Assembly: GCF_013389455.1 (NCBI RefSeq)
Contig: NZ_CP058278.1
Location: 3,844,001-3,908,000 of the forward strand
Direction of reading: 5' to 3'
Origin: Flavobacterium inviolabile
GTDB lineage: Bacteria; Bacteroidota; Bacteroidia; Flavobacteriales; Flavobacteriaceae
Length of the DNA stretch: 64,000 nt
Both the position numbers and the translations under genes were made by a program. Below the pieces are notes generated by a model. The model ran no database searches, was not told where the DNA came from, and was given only the letters and a program-made list of their open reading frames with translations. Below, in pieces: positions 7,986 through 16,449 of this stretch (its first letter is position 1; every line of letters begins with the position of its first letter).

Positions 7986-9278
7986 ATGAAACTTCAGGTC
8001 TATACATTACGCTATCTGCTCATTGCCTTACTGGGTGTTATCGCACTTTGGGCAAGCCTTTTCTATATGGTTATCCTGGAAGAAGTGTATGACAATATAG
8101 ACGACGGCCTGAAAAACTCCAAGCTGCTGATTATCCGGAAAGTGAATGAAAACCCGAAGTTTTTAACGAATTACGAATCGGAAATCAACCAGTTCACGAT
8201 AAAACCGCTGCCCAAAGACAATTACCCGGTTTACAATGACGACGACGATGACGATCCTAACGATGTGTTTGTAAATTCCCATCAGTATATGGAATATGAC
8301 GACGATTACGAACCGGTACGCCTTTTAAAAACAATGTTCATTGCTGCCGACGGCAATCCGTATGCGCTCACCATCAGCGCTTCCATGGTGGAAGAGGATG
8401 AATTGCTCGAAGACCTGATGGCAGCGCTGATCGCTTTGTATATCATGCTGGTCGTGAGCATCATCGTTATTAATTATTTTATTTTAAAAAGAGTATGGAA
8501 ATCCTTTCATGCGTTACTGGAAAAGCTTCGAAATTTCAAACTGGGAACCGGAACCGCTTTTACGGCACCACATTCCCCTATTGACGAATTTAAAGTACTT
8601 GGCAAGGAACTGGAAGGACTGTTACAGCGAAATGAAGCCACCTATGCGAGCCAGAAACAATTTATAGAAAATGCTTCTCACGAATTACAGACTCCGCTGG
8701 CGATCAGCATCAACCGCCTGGAATTGTATGCCGAGAACAATCTTTTAACGGAAGCCCAGATGGACGATATCGGAAAAATAACCGACACGCTTTCCCGTCT
8801 GGTCAAACTGAACAAATCGCTGCTGATGCTTTCCAAGATTGAAAACAAACAGTTTCCGGATGAAGAACGCATTGATTTTAATGATCTGACGGCTAAAATT
8901 GTATCCGATTTTGAGGATTTTGCCGATTTCAAACAGGTAACCATCAGCATCACCCAACAGGAACCGTTGCTTTTCACCATGAATAAAGGACTGGCTGTAA
9001 CCTTACTCAGCAATCTTATCAAAAATGCCATCCTGCACAATCACACCAACGGTACTGTAGCCATTTCGCTTTCCCAGAACCAGCTGAGTATCCGGAATTC
9101 GGGCACAGAAAAGGCACTGGATGCCAATTTTATTTTTAACCGGTTTTCCAGACACAGCACAAACGAGCATTCCACCGGCTTGGGCTTAGCCATCGTAAAA
9201 TCAATTATTTCGACCTATAATCTAAAAATTTGTTATAAATTTGAAGAAGGACATCTTTTTACCATTACGTTCCCCTAA
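7986..9278 (+). CDS. Sensor histidine kinase with acidic periplasmic loop
   Basis: This 430-residue inner-membrane kinase pairs with the preceding regulator (2-base gap). Transmembrane helices lie at about residues 10-30 and 145-168, bracketing a periplasmic sensor region of about 115 residues. The cytoplasmic core has the H-box (FIENASHELQTPLAI, His232), the N-box (LLSNLIKNAILHNH, Asn343 and Asn347) and a G-box (STGLGLAIV). The sensor region contains a run of six Asp at about 85-90 and a second acidic patch at 103-109, unlike the usual sensor loops. Such loops can bind divalent cations or cationic peptides, as in PhoQ; that is an inference. The HATPase domain is slightly short but complete. 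Confidence 0.93.
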   Translation: MKLQVYTLRYLLIALLGVIALWASLFYMVILEEVYDNIDDGLKNSKLLIIRKVNENPKFLTNYESEINQFTIKPLPKDNYPVYNDDDDDDPNDVFVNSHQYMEYDDDYEPVRLLKTMFIAADGNPYALTISASMVEEDELLEDLMAALIALYIMLVVSIIVINYFILKRVWKSFHALLEKLRNFKLGTGTAFTAPHSPIDEFKVLGKELEGLLQRNEATYASQKQFIENASHELQTPLAISINRLELYAENNLLTEAQMDDIGKITDTLSRLVKLNKSLLMLSKIENKQFPDEERIDFNDLTAKIVSDFEDFADFKQVTISITQQEPLLFTMNKGLAVTLLSNLIKNAILHNHTNGTVAISLSQNQLSIRNSGTEKALDANFIFNRFSRHSTNEHSTGLGLAIVKSIISTYNLKICYKFEEGHLFTITFP

Positions 9279-9365
9279 ATAAATAAAAAAACATTTTTCC
9301 GGTTTTTCCCAATTGTTTCCTAATTCCGATTGTAATCTTGTATCAAATATTAAAATCAATCAAAT

Positions 9366-9818
9366 ATGAAAACATTATCAAATTTCCGTTTTGCAAGCCT
9401 TATTATTTTATTTACGCTTTTTACAGGAGTAACAGCAAATGCTCAAAAATCGAACATCACACTGTCTCAGTTACCGGCTACCGCACAGGATTTCCTGAAG
9501 AAACATTTTCCGAAGCAAACGCCTAATTATATTTTAAAAGACGAAGAAACGTTCTCTTTGGATTATAAAGTACAGCTTGCTGATGGTACCGAAATCGAGT
9601 TTGACCGAAAAGGCAACTGGGAAGAAATTGACGGAAACGAAAGACCTATCCCAAACACTGTAGTACCTGCTACGATTGTAACGTATATCCAGAAAAACTA
9701 CAAAGGGGCTTCGATTGTAAAAATCGACAAAGGTACCTGGGATTATGAAGTGGATCTGGACAACGGTCTTGAATTGAAATTCAACAAAAGCGGTGAATTC
9801 CTTAGAATTGATAAATAA
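9366..9818 (+). CDS. Secreted PepSY-like domain protein
   Basis: The 150-residue protein has a clear signal peptide (cleavage after VTANAQ, about residue 26). Two tandem repeats of the PepSY-like/DUF2874 type follow: LPATAQDFLKKHFP...LDYKVQLADGTEIEFDRKGNW, then VPATIVTYIQKNYKG...WDYEVDLDNGLELKFNKSGEF. Such proteins are periplasmic or surface-exposed in Bacteroidota and often sit beside two-component genes, as here (88 bases after the kinase). It may be a ligand-binding accessory or a regulated output of the kinase. A weak promoter-like sequence (TTG, 17 bases, TAATCTTG, at 9313-9340) suggests separate expression. It is followed by a strong terminator. Confidence 0.88.
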   Translation: MKTLSNFRFASLIILFTLFTGVTANAQKSNITLSQLPATAQDFLKKHFPKQTPNYILKDEETFSLDYKVQLADGTEIEFDRKGNWEEIDGNERPIPNTVVPATIVTYIQKNYKGASIVKIDKGTWDYEVDLDNGLELKFNKSGEFLRIDK

Positions 9819-9832
9819 TAACCGCTTCCTAT

Positions 9833-9867
9833 AAAAAAAGCCTCATCAAAAGATGAGGCTTTTTTTA
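9833..9867. terminator. Bidirectional terminator between the PepSY-like gene and aspA
   Basis: A perfect hairpin with stem AGCCTCATC / GATGAGGCT is flanked by seven A and seven T, so it can end transcripts from both sides. Confidence 0.9.
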
Positions 9868-9877
9868 TGACCCGGAT

Positions 9878-11269
9878 TTATCGTTTGGGTGCCAGCATGT
9901 TTTCCGGATTTAAAATATCATCCAGCTGTTCTTTGGAAAGGATGTTGTGTTCCAAAACCAGATTATACACGCTTTTACCAGATTCTAAAGCTTCTTTGGC
10001 AATCTTGGTACTGTTTTTATACCCGATATACGGATTTAATGCGGTTACTATACCAATGCTGTGCAGTACCATTTCGCGGCAATGCTCCACATTTGCCGTA
10101 ATACCGTCAATACATTTAAGACGCAGTGTGTCCATACCGTTCGCCAGTAAAGCCATCGATTCCATAATGGCATAGGTTAACACCGGCTCCATAACATTCA
10201 GCTGTAGCTGACCCGCTTCGGCAGCCATCGTTACCGTCAGGTCGTTCCCGATAACACGGTAACAAACCTGGTTCATCACTTCCGGAATTACCGGATTTAC
10301 TTTCCCCGGCATAATGGACGAACCCGGCTGCATGGGTGGCAGGTTGATCTCATTAAATCCGCAGCGCGGTCCGGAAGACAGCAAGCGCAAATCGTTACAG
10401 ATTTTAGAAATTTTAATGGCCATTCTTTTCAATGCCGAAGAATAGATCACATACGAACCGGTATCCGGTGTGGCTTCAATAAGGTTAGGCGCCGAAACAA
10501 ACGGATGCCCGGAAACTTTCGCCAGGTTCTCCGCACAAAGCTCGGCATATCCCGGAACGGCATTCAATCCGGTTCCAATGGCTGTCGCTCCCATATTGAT
10601 CTCAAAAAACAACGCCGAATTTTGGTTTAACCGGGCAATTTCCTCTTCCAGGTTTGCCGCAAACGCTTCAAATTCCTGCCCTAAGGTCATTGGAACCGCA
10701 TCCTGTAACTGGGTTCTTCCCATTTTTAATACCGTTTTGAACTCCTCTCCTTTTTTACGGAAAGCGGCAATCAGTAATTTTAAATGTTCAATTAACTGGA
10801 TATTGGCATTTATCGTGGCTAATTTTATCGATGTCGGATACGCATCATTGGTTGATTGCGAAAGGTTAACATGATCATTTGGGGAACAGTACTGGTATTC
10901 GCCTTTCTGGTGCCCCAACAGCTCCAAAGCCCTGTTGGCAATCACTTCGTTAATATTCATATTTGTCGATGTTCCGGCACCACCCTGAATCATGTCGATT
11001 GGAAATTCCTTGTCGAACTTCCCGTCTATCACTTCTTTGGCAGCCTTAACAATCGCCTCTTTTAATTTCTCTTCCAATAGTCCCAATGTAAAATTGGTTT
11101 CGGCAGCAGCCCATTTCACATAAGCCAGTCCTTTTATAAATTCCGGAAACTGATACAGCTTCACGCCCGAAATATGAAAATTATCAATCGCTCTTTGGGT
11201 CTGAATCCCATAATATGCATTTTCAGGAACGTTTAAGTCCCCTAACAGGTCGTTTTCAATTCTATACAT
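9878..11269 (-). CDS. aspA: Aspartate ammonia-lyase (aspartase)
   Basis: Aspartase interconverts L-aspartate with fumarate and ammonia in the cytoplasm. The 463-residue length is standard. Family signatures are present: the N-terminal ENAYYGIQTQRA, the GAGTSTNMNINEVIANRA segment, the SQSTNDAYPTS block, and the flexible-loop signature GSSIMPGKVNPVIPE. The fumarase paralogue normally has related but distinct N-terminal and loop residues; the overall pattern fits AspA best. It starts at ATG 11269 and appears to be a single-gene unit, ending at the bidirectional terminator at 9833-9867. Confidence 0.93.
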   Translation of the reverse strand: MYRIENDLLGDLNVPENAYYGIQTQRAIDNFHISGVKLYQFPEFIKGLAYVKWAAAETNFTLGLLEEKLKEAIVKAAKEVIDGKFDKEFPIDMIQGGAGTSTNMNINEVIANRALELLGHQKGEYQYCSPNDHVNLSQSTNDAYPTSIKLATINANIQLIEHLKLLIAAFRKKGEEFKTVLKMGRTQLQDAVPMTLGQEFEAFAANLEEEIARLNQNSALFFEINMGATAIGTGLNAVPGYAELCAENLAKVSGHPFVSAPNLIEATPDTGSYVIYSSALKRMAIKISKICNDLRLLSSGPRCGFNEINLPPMQPGSSIMPGKVNPVIPEVMNQVCYRVIGNDLTVTMAAEAGQLQLNVMEPVLTYAIMESMALLANGMDTLRLKCIDGITANVEHCREMVLHSIGIVTALNPYIGYKNSTKIAKEALESGKSVYNLVLEHNILSKEQLDDILNPENMLAPKR

Positions 11270-11361
11270 TTTATGCTATTTTTAGTATTAAAATTACATT
11301 AAAGGTACTTTTTATTTTAGAGATACTTCTTTATGAATCGTTAAATTTACAGCCGTAAAAT

Positions 11362-11394
11362 AAAAAACCACAACCGTTATTACAGTTGTGGTTT
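11362..11394 (-). terminator. Terminator of the GlmU-like gene
   Basis: A 10-bp stem (AAACCACAAC / GTTGTGGTTT, one mismatch-free arm each) ends in a T-run on the minus strand, 27 bases past the stop codon. Confidence 0.85.
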
Positions 11395-11420
11395 CCTATT
11401 TTTAAGGTCTTACTATCCTA

Positions 11421-12596
11421 TTATTCTTTTCGCCATTTTTTGGTTTCCTCAAATACGTGTTCTAAAATTGCCGCATCCTGTTCTGTGAATTCCACATTGC
11501 GTCTTGACATTACAATTTTAGCCGTATCAAAAGCTTTTTTGGTAATATAGGTGGTAAAACCGGCTGCTCCGCCCCATGAAAAACTCGGCACGAAATTTCT
11601 CGGGAAACCGCTTCCGAAGATGTTTGTACTCACCCCCACAACCGTTCCGGTATTGAACATGGTGTTGATCCCGCATTTGCTGTGATCGCCCATCATCAAT
11701 CCGCAAAACTGTAGTCCGGTTTTAGCAAATCCTTCCGTTTCATAGCTCCACAGTTTTACTTCTTCGTAATTGTTCTTTAAATTGGAGTTATTACTGTCGG
11801 CACCAATATTGCACCATTCTCCCAAAACCGAATTTCCTAAAAATCCGTCATGTCCTTTATTCGAATAGCCAAACAGTACCGAATTATTCACTTCTCCTCC
11901 AATTCTGGAGTGCGGCCCAACAGTTGTTGCGCCATATACTTTGGTAGCCAGTTTTACCTGTGCTTCTTCACAAAGAGCAAACGGACCACGAATAACCGAA
12001 CCTTCCATTATTTCAGCATTTTTACCAATATAAATAGGACCGGTTGCTGCATTTAATGTTACAAATTCCAGTTTGGCGCCTTCTTCCAGGAAAATATTTT
12101 CCGGCGCAATAACATTCACACTTTTTGGAATGGGCTGTGATGTTCTGCCTTCGGTTAACAATTCGAAATCTTCACGAAGGGCAATATCGTTTTTCTGAAA
12201 AATATCCCAGGTGTGTTCTATTTTGATACAATCGTTTGTGTATTCGATAATTTCATACGAATCAAAATCTACTTCTTCCTGAGTATCCTGCGTATAAAAA
12301 GCGATTACATCATCCTTGTGAAAAATAGCCTGATTCGGTTCCAGATTCACCACCATTTCCGTCAGTATCTCATTGGGCAAAAAGGAAGCATTAATCATAA
12401 TGTTCGCTTCCATTTCCACCATCGGGAATTTTTCCATTAAATATTCCTCCGTTAAGGTGGTCGTAGTGTACCCCAGGTGTTTTTCCCATTTTTCTCTAAT
12501 GGTCAGAATCCCGATTCGAATATCGGCTACCGGACGGGTAAAAGTAAACGGAAGTAACGCTTCGCGAACCGTTCCATCAAAAAGTATGTAGTTCAT
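11421..12596 (-). CDS. GlmU-like sugar nucleotidyltransferase/acyltransferase (Bacteroidota type)
   Basis: The 391-residue protein resembles the alternative GlmU-like family of Bacteroidota (TIGR03991-like). An N-terminal nucleotidyltransferase-like part begins YILFDGTVREALLPFTFTRP. A left-handed beta-helix with hexapeptide repeats follows (IYIGKNAEIMEGSVIRGPFA, then VKLATKVYGATTVGPHSRIG). The end carries FGSGFPRNFVPSFSWGG, typical of this family. It may make or modify UDP-GlcNAc for envelope polymers, but the exact substrate is uncertain. The start is ATG 12596 (MNYILFDG). A longer reading frame would run to 12842 and overlap rpmE2 on the same strand, which I reject. It is probably transcribed with, or just after, rpmE2, with a terminator between them. 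Confidence 0.87.
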   Translation of the reverse strand: MNYILFDGTVREALLPFTFTRPVADIRIGILTIREKWEKHLGYTTTTLTEEYLMEKFPMVEMEANIMINASFLPNEILTEMVVNLEPNQAIFHKDDVIAFYTQDTQEEVDFDSYEIIEYTNDCIKIEHTWDIFQKNDIALREDFELLTEGRTSQPIPKSVNVIAPENIFLEEGAKLEFVTLNAATGPIYIGKNAEIMEGSVIRGPFALCEEAQVKLATKVYGATTVGPHSRIGGEVNNSVLFGYSNKGHDGFLGNSVLGEWCNIGADSNNSNLKNNYEEVKLWSYETEGFAKTGLQFCGLMMGDHSKCGINTMFNTGTVVGVSTNIFGSGFPRNFVPSFSWGGAAGFTTYITKKAFDTAKIVMSRRNVEFTEQDAAILEHVFEETKKWRKE

Positions 12597-12654
12597 TTGT
12601 ATCTGTTCAAGATTAGAATGTACCAAAGTTACAAAGTTTCGGTCAGATAAAAAT

Positions 12655-12685
12655 AAAAAAAGCCTTCCGGAATGGAAGGCTTTCT
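12655..12685 (-). terminator. Terminator of rpmE2
   Basis: The stem AAAGCCTTCC / GGAAGGCTTT is followed on the minus strand by a T-run, 18 bases past the rpmE2 stop codon. Confidence 0.88.
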
Positions 12686-12702
12686 TATTTTTTGAACACT
12701 TA

Positions 12703-12954
12703 TTATTTACTAAATTTAGCGTATTTGTTTTTGAATTTATCAATACGTCCTGCAGTATCGATAAGTTTAGATTTACCTGTGTAGAAAGGGTGAGAAGTTC
12801 TGGAGATCTCCATTTTGTACACCGGGTATTCAACACCATCAACTTCGATAGTTTCTTTAGTTTCTACTGTAGATTTTGTGATGAAGATATCTTCGTTAGA
12901 CATATCTTTAAACGCTACTAATCTGTAATTTTCTGGGTGAATTCCTTTTTTCAT
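12703..12954 (-). CDS. rpmE2: 50S ribosomal protein L31 type B
   Basis: The 83-residue protein is the zinc-independent (type B) form of L31. It starts [20 protein letters not shown], has the [25 protein letters not shown] segment and ends NKYAKFSK. The CxxC motifs of type A L31 are absent, as expected for this form, which is the standard one in Bacteroidota. A promoter more than 100 bases upstream gives it a long untranslated leader, and a terminator follows. Confidence 0.96.
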   Translation of the reverse strand: MKKGIHPENYRLVAFKDMSNEDIFITKSTVETKETIEVDGVEYPVYKMEISRTSHPFYTGKSKLIDTAGRIDKFKNKYAKFSK

Positions 12955-13060
12955 GATAAATCTTTATTTGTGGCTGTAATCCGTTTTGAAGCTTCTATTT
13001 TTCAAAAAGGTATAAACGTCTCACAACTTTTTGTTTATAAACTTTTTTATTTTCAGGTTG

Positions 13061-13090
13061 CAAATGTACAACTAATTTTGAAATATCAAA
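13061..13090 (-). promoter_or_regulatory. Promoter for rpmE2
   Basis: On the minus strand TTTG (13087-13090) and TACATTTG (13061-13068) are separated by 18 bases. Transcription from here gives rpmE2 a leader of about 100 bases. Confidence 0.65.
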
Positions 13091-13191
13091 TCTTTAGCCC
13101 TATTTTTTTAAGTAGCTGCCAGCTATATTTTTTAGCTATCCTATAAAGGTAATTCTTATATTTGTAAATTAATTAACCTAAACCAAAATTT

Positions 13192-13722
13192 ATGAATAGT
13201 ATCATTAAAAAAAACGGGATTAATTTCGGCCTGATAATGGGTATCTTTTCCATTTTAGTAACAACTCTGATATACGCTATCGACATTTCTTTATTTGTGA
13301 ATCCGATGATTGGCATTTCAAGTATTGTGATATACCTGATTCTGGGAATATGGGTTGTTTCCAAAACAAAAAAAGAGCTTAACAAAAGTATCACTTTTAA
13401 AGAGGCTTTTACCGTTTATTTTTTAGCGGCCGCTATAGGAGCAACGCTTTCTGTAGTATTCAATATTATTTTATTTAATTATATCGATCCTGCTGCTAAA
13501 GACACTATTCGCCAGTTGACTATTGATTATACGGTTGACATGCTTAGAAAATTCAGTACTCCGACTGCAACGATAAAAGAAACGGTTGAAAAATTAAAAG
13601 AATCAGACAACTATAGTATTGTAAGCCAATTAAAAGGTTTGGTATTCAGTCTTGTTTTCAGTGCCATTTTTGGAGCAATTTTAGCGCTGATTTTTAAGAA
13701 TAGAACCAATACTTTAGAATAA
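13192..13722 (+). CDS. DUF4199-family membrane protein
   Basis: The 176-residue protein has four predicted membrane helices: about residues 9-30, 38-57, 68-92 (VYFLAAAIGATLSVVFNIILF) and 148-168. The soluble loop between helices 3 and 4 is charged. The layout and the start (INFGLIMGIFSILVTTLIYA) match the DUF4199 family common in Bacteroidota, often next to a dolichol-phosphate-sugar-type glycosyltransferase, as here (8-base gap). Its function is unknown; the context suggests a role in envelope polysaccharide or lipid work. A TATATTTG box at 13157-13164 may be the -7 element of the whole operon. Confidence 0.85.
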   Translation: MNSIIKKNGINFGLIMGIFSILVTTLIYAIDISLFVNPMIGISSIVIYLILGIWVVSKTKKELNKSITFKEAFTVYFLAAAIGATLSVVFNIILFNYIDPAAKDTIRQLTIDYTVDMLRKFSTPTATIKETVEKLKESDNYSIVSQLKGLVFSLVFSAIFGAILALIFKNRTNTLE

Positions 13723-13730
13723 TAAAATAA

Positions 13731-14687
13731 ATGAATTTATCCATTATAATTCCTTTACTAAACGAAAGTGAATCACTTCCGGAATTGCATTCATGGATTT
13801 CAAAAGTTATGACTGCCCACCATTACTCCTATGAAGTTATCTTTATAGACGATGGCAGTACCGACAGTTCCTGGCAATTGATTGAGCAGTTAGCTGCCCG
13901 GAATCCGAATGTAAAAGGAATTCGTTTTTTACGAAATTACGGAAAATCGCAGGCGCTGCATGCCGGTTTTGCAAAAGCAGCCGGTGATGTTATCATCACT
14001 ATGGATGCCGATTTGCAGGACAGTCCTGACGAGATTCCCGAATTATACAATATGATTACCAGCCAGAACTACGATTTGGTTTCGGGCTGGAAAAAAAAGC
14101 GCTACGACTCTGTGGTAGCCAAAAATTTACCTTCAAAATTATTCAACTGGGCTGCCCGAAAAACATCGGGCGTTCAGTTGAACGATTTTAACTGCGGACT
14201 AAAAGCCTATAAAAACATCGTTATTAAAAATATTGAGGTTTCGGGCGAAATGCACCGTTACATTCCGGTTCTGGCAAAAAACGCCGGTTTTGGAAAAATT
14301 GGTGAAAAAATCGTTATTCACCAGGCCCGTAAATACGGATCGACAAAATTTGGTATGGAACGTTTTATCAACGGTTTTCTGGACCTGATTACCATCTGGT
14401 TCTTATCCCGCTTCGGAAAACGCCCGATGCACCTTTTCGGCGCTTTAGGAGTTTTAATGTTCCTGATTGGTTTTTTATCGGCCGGATACATTGGTTTTAT
14501 AAAGCTTTACAGGCTGTACCACCATCAGCACACCATTTTAGTAACCAGCAATCCCTGGTTTTATATTGCGCTGACTACGATGATTATCGGAACACAACTG
14601 TTTTTAGCCGGATTTTTAGGCGAAATTATTCTCCGTACCAAAAACAATGAAGAGCGGTATAAAATTTCCAATGAAGTGAATACCTGA
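13731..14687 (+). CDS. Family 2 glycosyltransferase, GtrB/DPM1-like
   Basis: The 318-residue enzyme should transfer a sugar from a nucleotide donor to undecaprenyl (polyprenyl) phosphate at the inner membrane. The GT-A domain carries SIIIPLLNESESL, IDDGSTDSSW, FLRNYGKSQALHAG, and the metal-binding DADLQDSPDEI. DFNCGLKAYK and REYG-like RKYGSTKFG follow. Two C-terminal membrane helices lie at about residues 237-260 and 276-300, as in GtrB. It sits in an operon with DUF4199 (8 bases upstream) and the phosphohexomutase. The sugar is not predictable. Confidence 0.92.
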   Translation: MNLSIIIPLLNESESLPELHSWISKVMTAHHYSYEVIFIDDGSTDSSWQLIEQLAARNPNVKGIRFLRNYGKSQALHAGFAKAAGDVIITMDADLQDSPDEIPELYNMITSQNYDLVSGWKKKRYDSVVAKNLPSKLFNWAARKTSGVQLNDFNCGLKAYKNIVIKNIEVSGEMHRYIPVLAKNAGFGKIGEKIVIHQARKYGSTKFGMERFINGFLDLITIWFLSRFGKRPMHLFGALGVLMFLIGFLSAGYIGFIKLYRLYHHQHTILVTSNPWFYIALTTMIIGTQLFLAGFLGEIILRTKNNEERYKISNEVNT

Positions 14688-14719
14688 TTCTTGTTTACAA
14701 ACTTTAAAGTTGAACAGCA

Positions 14720-16447
14720 ATGCACATTGAACAAAACATATTAGATAAAGTAAATGTCTGGTTAACGCCAACATTTGACAAGCATACCCAGGAAAAAATC
14801 AAAGAAATGATGACTTCGGCTCCGAAAGAGCTGGAAGACAGTTTCTACAAGAACCTGGAATTTGGAACCGGAGGAATGAGAGGGATTATGGGCGTAGGAA
14901 CCAATCGTATCAATCAATATACCTTAGGGAAAAACACGCAGGGATTATCGGATTATCTGAAGATTTCTTTTCCGGGTGAAGCCCTTAAAGTTGCGATTGC
15001 CTATGACTGCCGCCACAATAGCGATACTCTGGCAAAAGTGGTTGCCGATGTTTTTTCTGCCAACGGAATTAAAGTTTATTTATTTTCAGACATGCGTCCC
15101 ACTCCCGAATTGTCTTTTGCGGTGAAACATCTTGGCTGTCATGCCGGAATTGTACTGACCGCTTCACACAATCCGCCGGAATACAACGGGTATAAAGTGT
15201 ACTGGCAGGACGGAGGTCAGCTGGTTCCACCTCAGGACAAGGAGGTCATTGAAACCATTGAAGCACTGAATTACGATCAGATCCGCTTTGAAGCCAATAA
15301 CGATTTAATTGAATATATCGATACCGCCATTGATGATGCTTTTATCAATAACGCTATCGAAAATGCCAGTTTCAACACTCCGGCTACGGCAAAAGACAAG
15401 CTGAAAATAGTTTTTACGTCCCTGCACGGAACGTCTATAAAATTAGTTCCGGATGTTTTGGAAAAAGCCGGCTACCCTCATGTTGAGATCGTTAAGGAAC
15501 AGGCCGAACCGGACGGGAATTTCCCAACGGTAAAATCACCAAACCCGGAAGAACCGGAAGCTTTAACAATGGCTATGGCACTGGCCGAAAAGACAAATGC
15601 CGATATTGTTATCGGAACCGATCCGGACAGTGACCGTTTAGGCGTTGCCGTTAGAAATACCGAAGGCAAACTGATCTTATTAAACGGTAACCAGACCATG
15701 GTGGTTATGACCCATTTCCTTTTGAAACAATGGCGAAAACAGGGCAAAATAACCGGAACCGAATTTATTGGTTCTACCATCGTATCCACACCAATGATGC
15801 TGGAGTTAGCTTCTGCCTATGGCATTGAATGCAAAGTAGGACTTACCGGATTCAAGTGGATCGCTAAAATGATCAAAGACTTCCCGGATCAGAAATTTAT
15901 TGGCGGCGGCGAAGAAAGTTTCGGTTTTATGGTGGGCGATGCCGTTCGCGATAAAGATGCCGTTACCGCTACGTTACTGGTTTGCGAAATTGCCGCTCAG
16001 GCAAAAGAAAGAGGCGCTTCCCTATATGAGGAACTGCTGCAGATGTATGTTGATTTTGGCTTCTATAAAGAACATTTAATTTCAATCACGAAAAAAGGTA
16101 TTGAAGGCGCTAACGAGATCAAACAAATGATGGTTGCTTTACGGGAGAATCCGCTAAAAGAAATTAACGGAGAGCGCGTGGTTTTTATTGAAGATTATCA
16201 AAATTCGACAACAAAAAATCTTTTTACAGACGAAACAGGAACCTTGAGTATTCCCAAATCGAATGTTTTAATCTATTATCTGGAAGACGGTAGTAAAATT
16301 TGTGCCCGACCAAGCGGTACAGAACCAAAAATAAAATTCTATTTCAGCGTAAATGCTGCCATAGAAAGCATTGATGATGTTGTTGAAGCTGAAGCATTCC
16401 TGGACGACAAAATCAAGAATATAATATCAGGAATGAATTTATCTTAA
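14720..16447 (+). CDS. Phospho-sugar mutase (phosphoglucomutase/phosphomannomutase)
   Basis: The 575-residue enzyme interconverts hexose 1- and 6-phosphates, supplying sugar-1-phosphates for activation. All four domains are marked: the phosphoserine loop LTASHNPPEYNGYKVYW, the magnesium-binding DPDSDRLGVA, the sugar-binding GGGEESFGFM, and the phosphate-binding RPSGTEPKIKFY. The length matches the long form close to eukaryotic PGM2 and Bacillus PgcA rather than the shorter ManB. The downstream ABC exporter starts 2 bases after its stop, so they are co-transcribed. Whether glucose or mannose is preferred cannot be told. Confidence 0.93.
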   Translation: MHIEQNILDKVNVWLTPTFDKHTQEKIKEMMTSAPKELEDSFYKNLEFGTGGMRGIMGVGTNRINQYTLGKNTQGLSDYLKISFPGEALKVAIAYDCRHNSDTLAKVVADVFSANGIKVYLFSDMRPTPELSFAVKHLGCHAGIVLTASHNPPEYNGYKVYWQDGGQLVPPQDKEVIETIEALNYDQIRFEANNDLIEYIDTAIDDAFINNAIENASFNTPATAKDKLKIVFTSLHGTSIKLVPDVLEKAGYPHVEIVKEQAEPDGNFPTVKSPNPEEPEALTMAMALAEKTNADIVIGTDPDSDRLGVAVRNTEGKLILLNGNQTMVVMTHFLLKQWRKQGKITGTEFIGSTIVSTPMMLELASAYGIECKVGLTGFKWIAKMIKDFPDQKFIGGGEESFGFMVGDAVRDKDAVTATLLVCEIAAQAKERGASLYEELLQMYVDFGFYKEHLISITKKGIEGANEIKQMMVALRENPLKEINGERVVFIEDYQNSTTKNLFTDETGTLSIPKSNVLIYYLEDGSKICARPSGTEPKIKFYFSVNAAIESIDDVVEAEAFLDDKIKNIISGMNLS

Positions 16448-16449
16448 AA

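Noticed and set aside
12597..12842. Extended N-terminus of the GlmU-like protein on the minus strand
   Set aside because: The longer frame runs through the terminator region of rpmE2 and overlaps its coding sequence in the same direction; the family start MNYILFDG at 12596 is much better.
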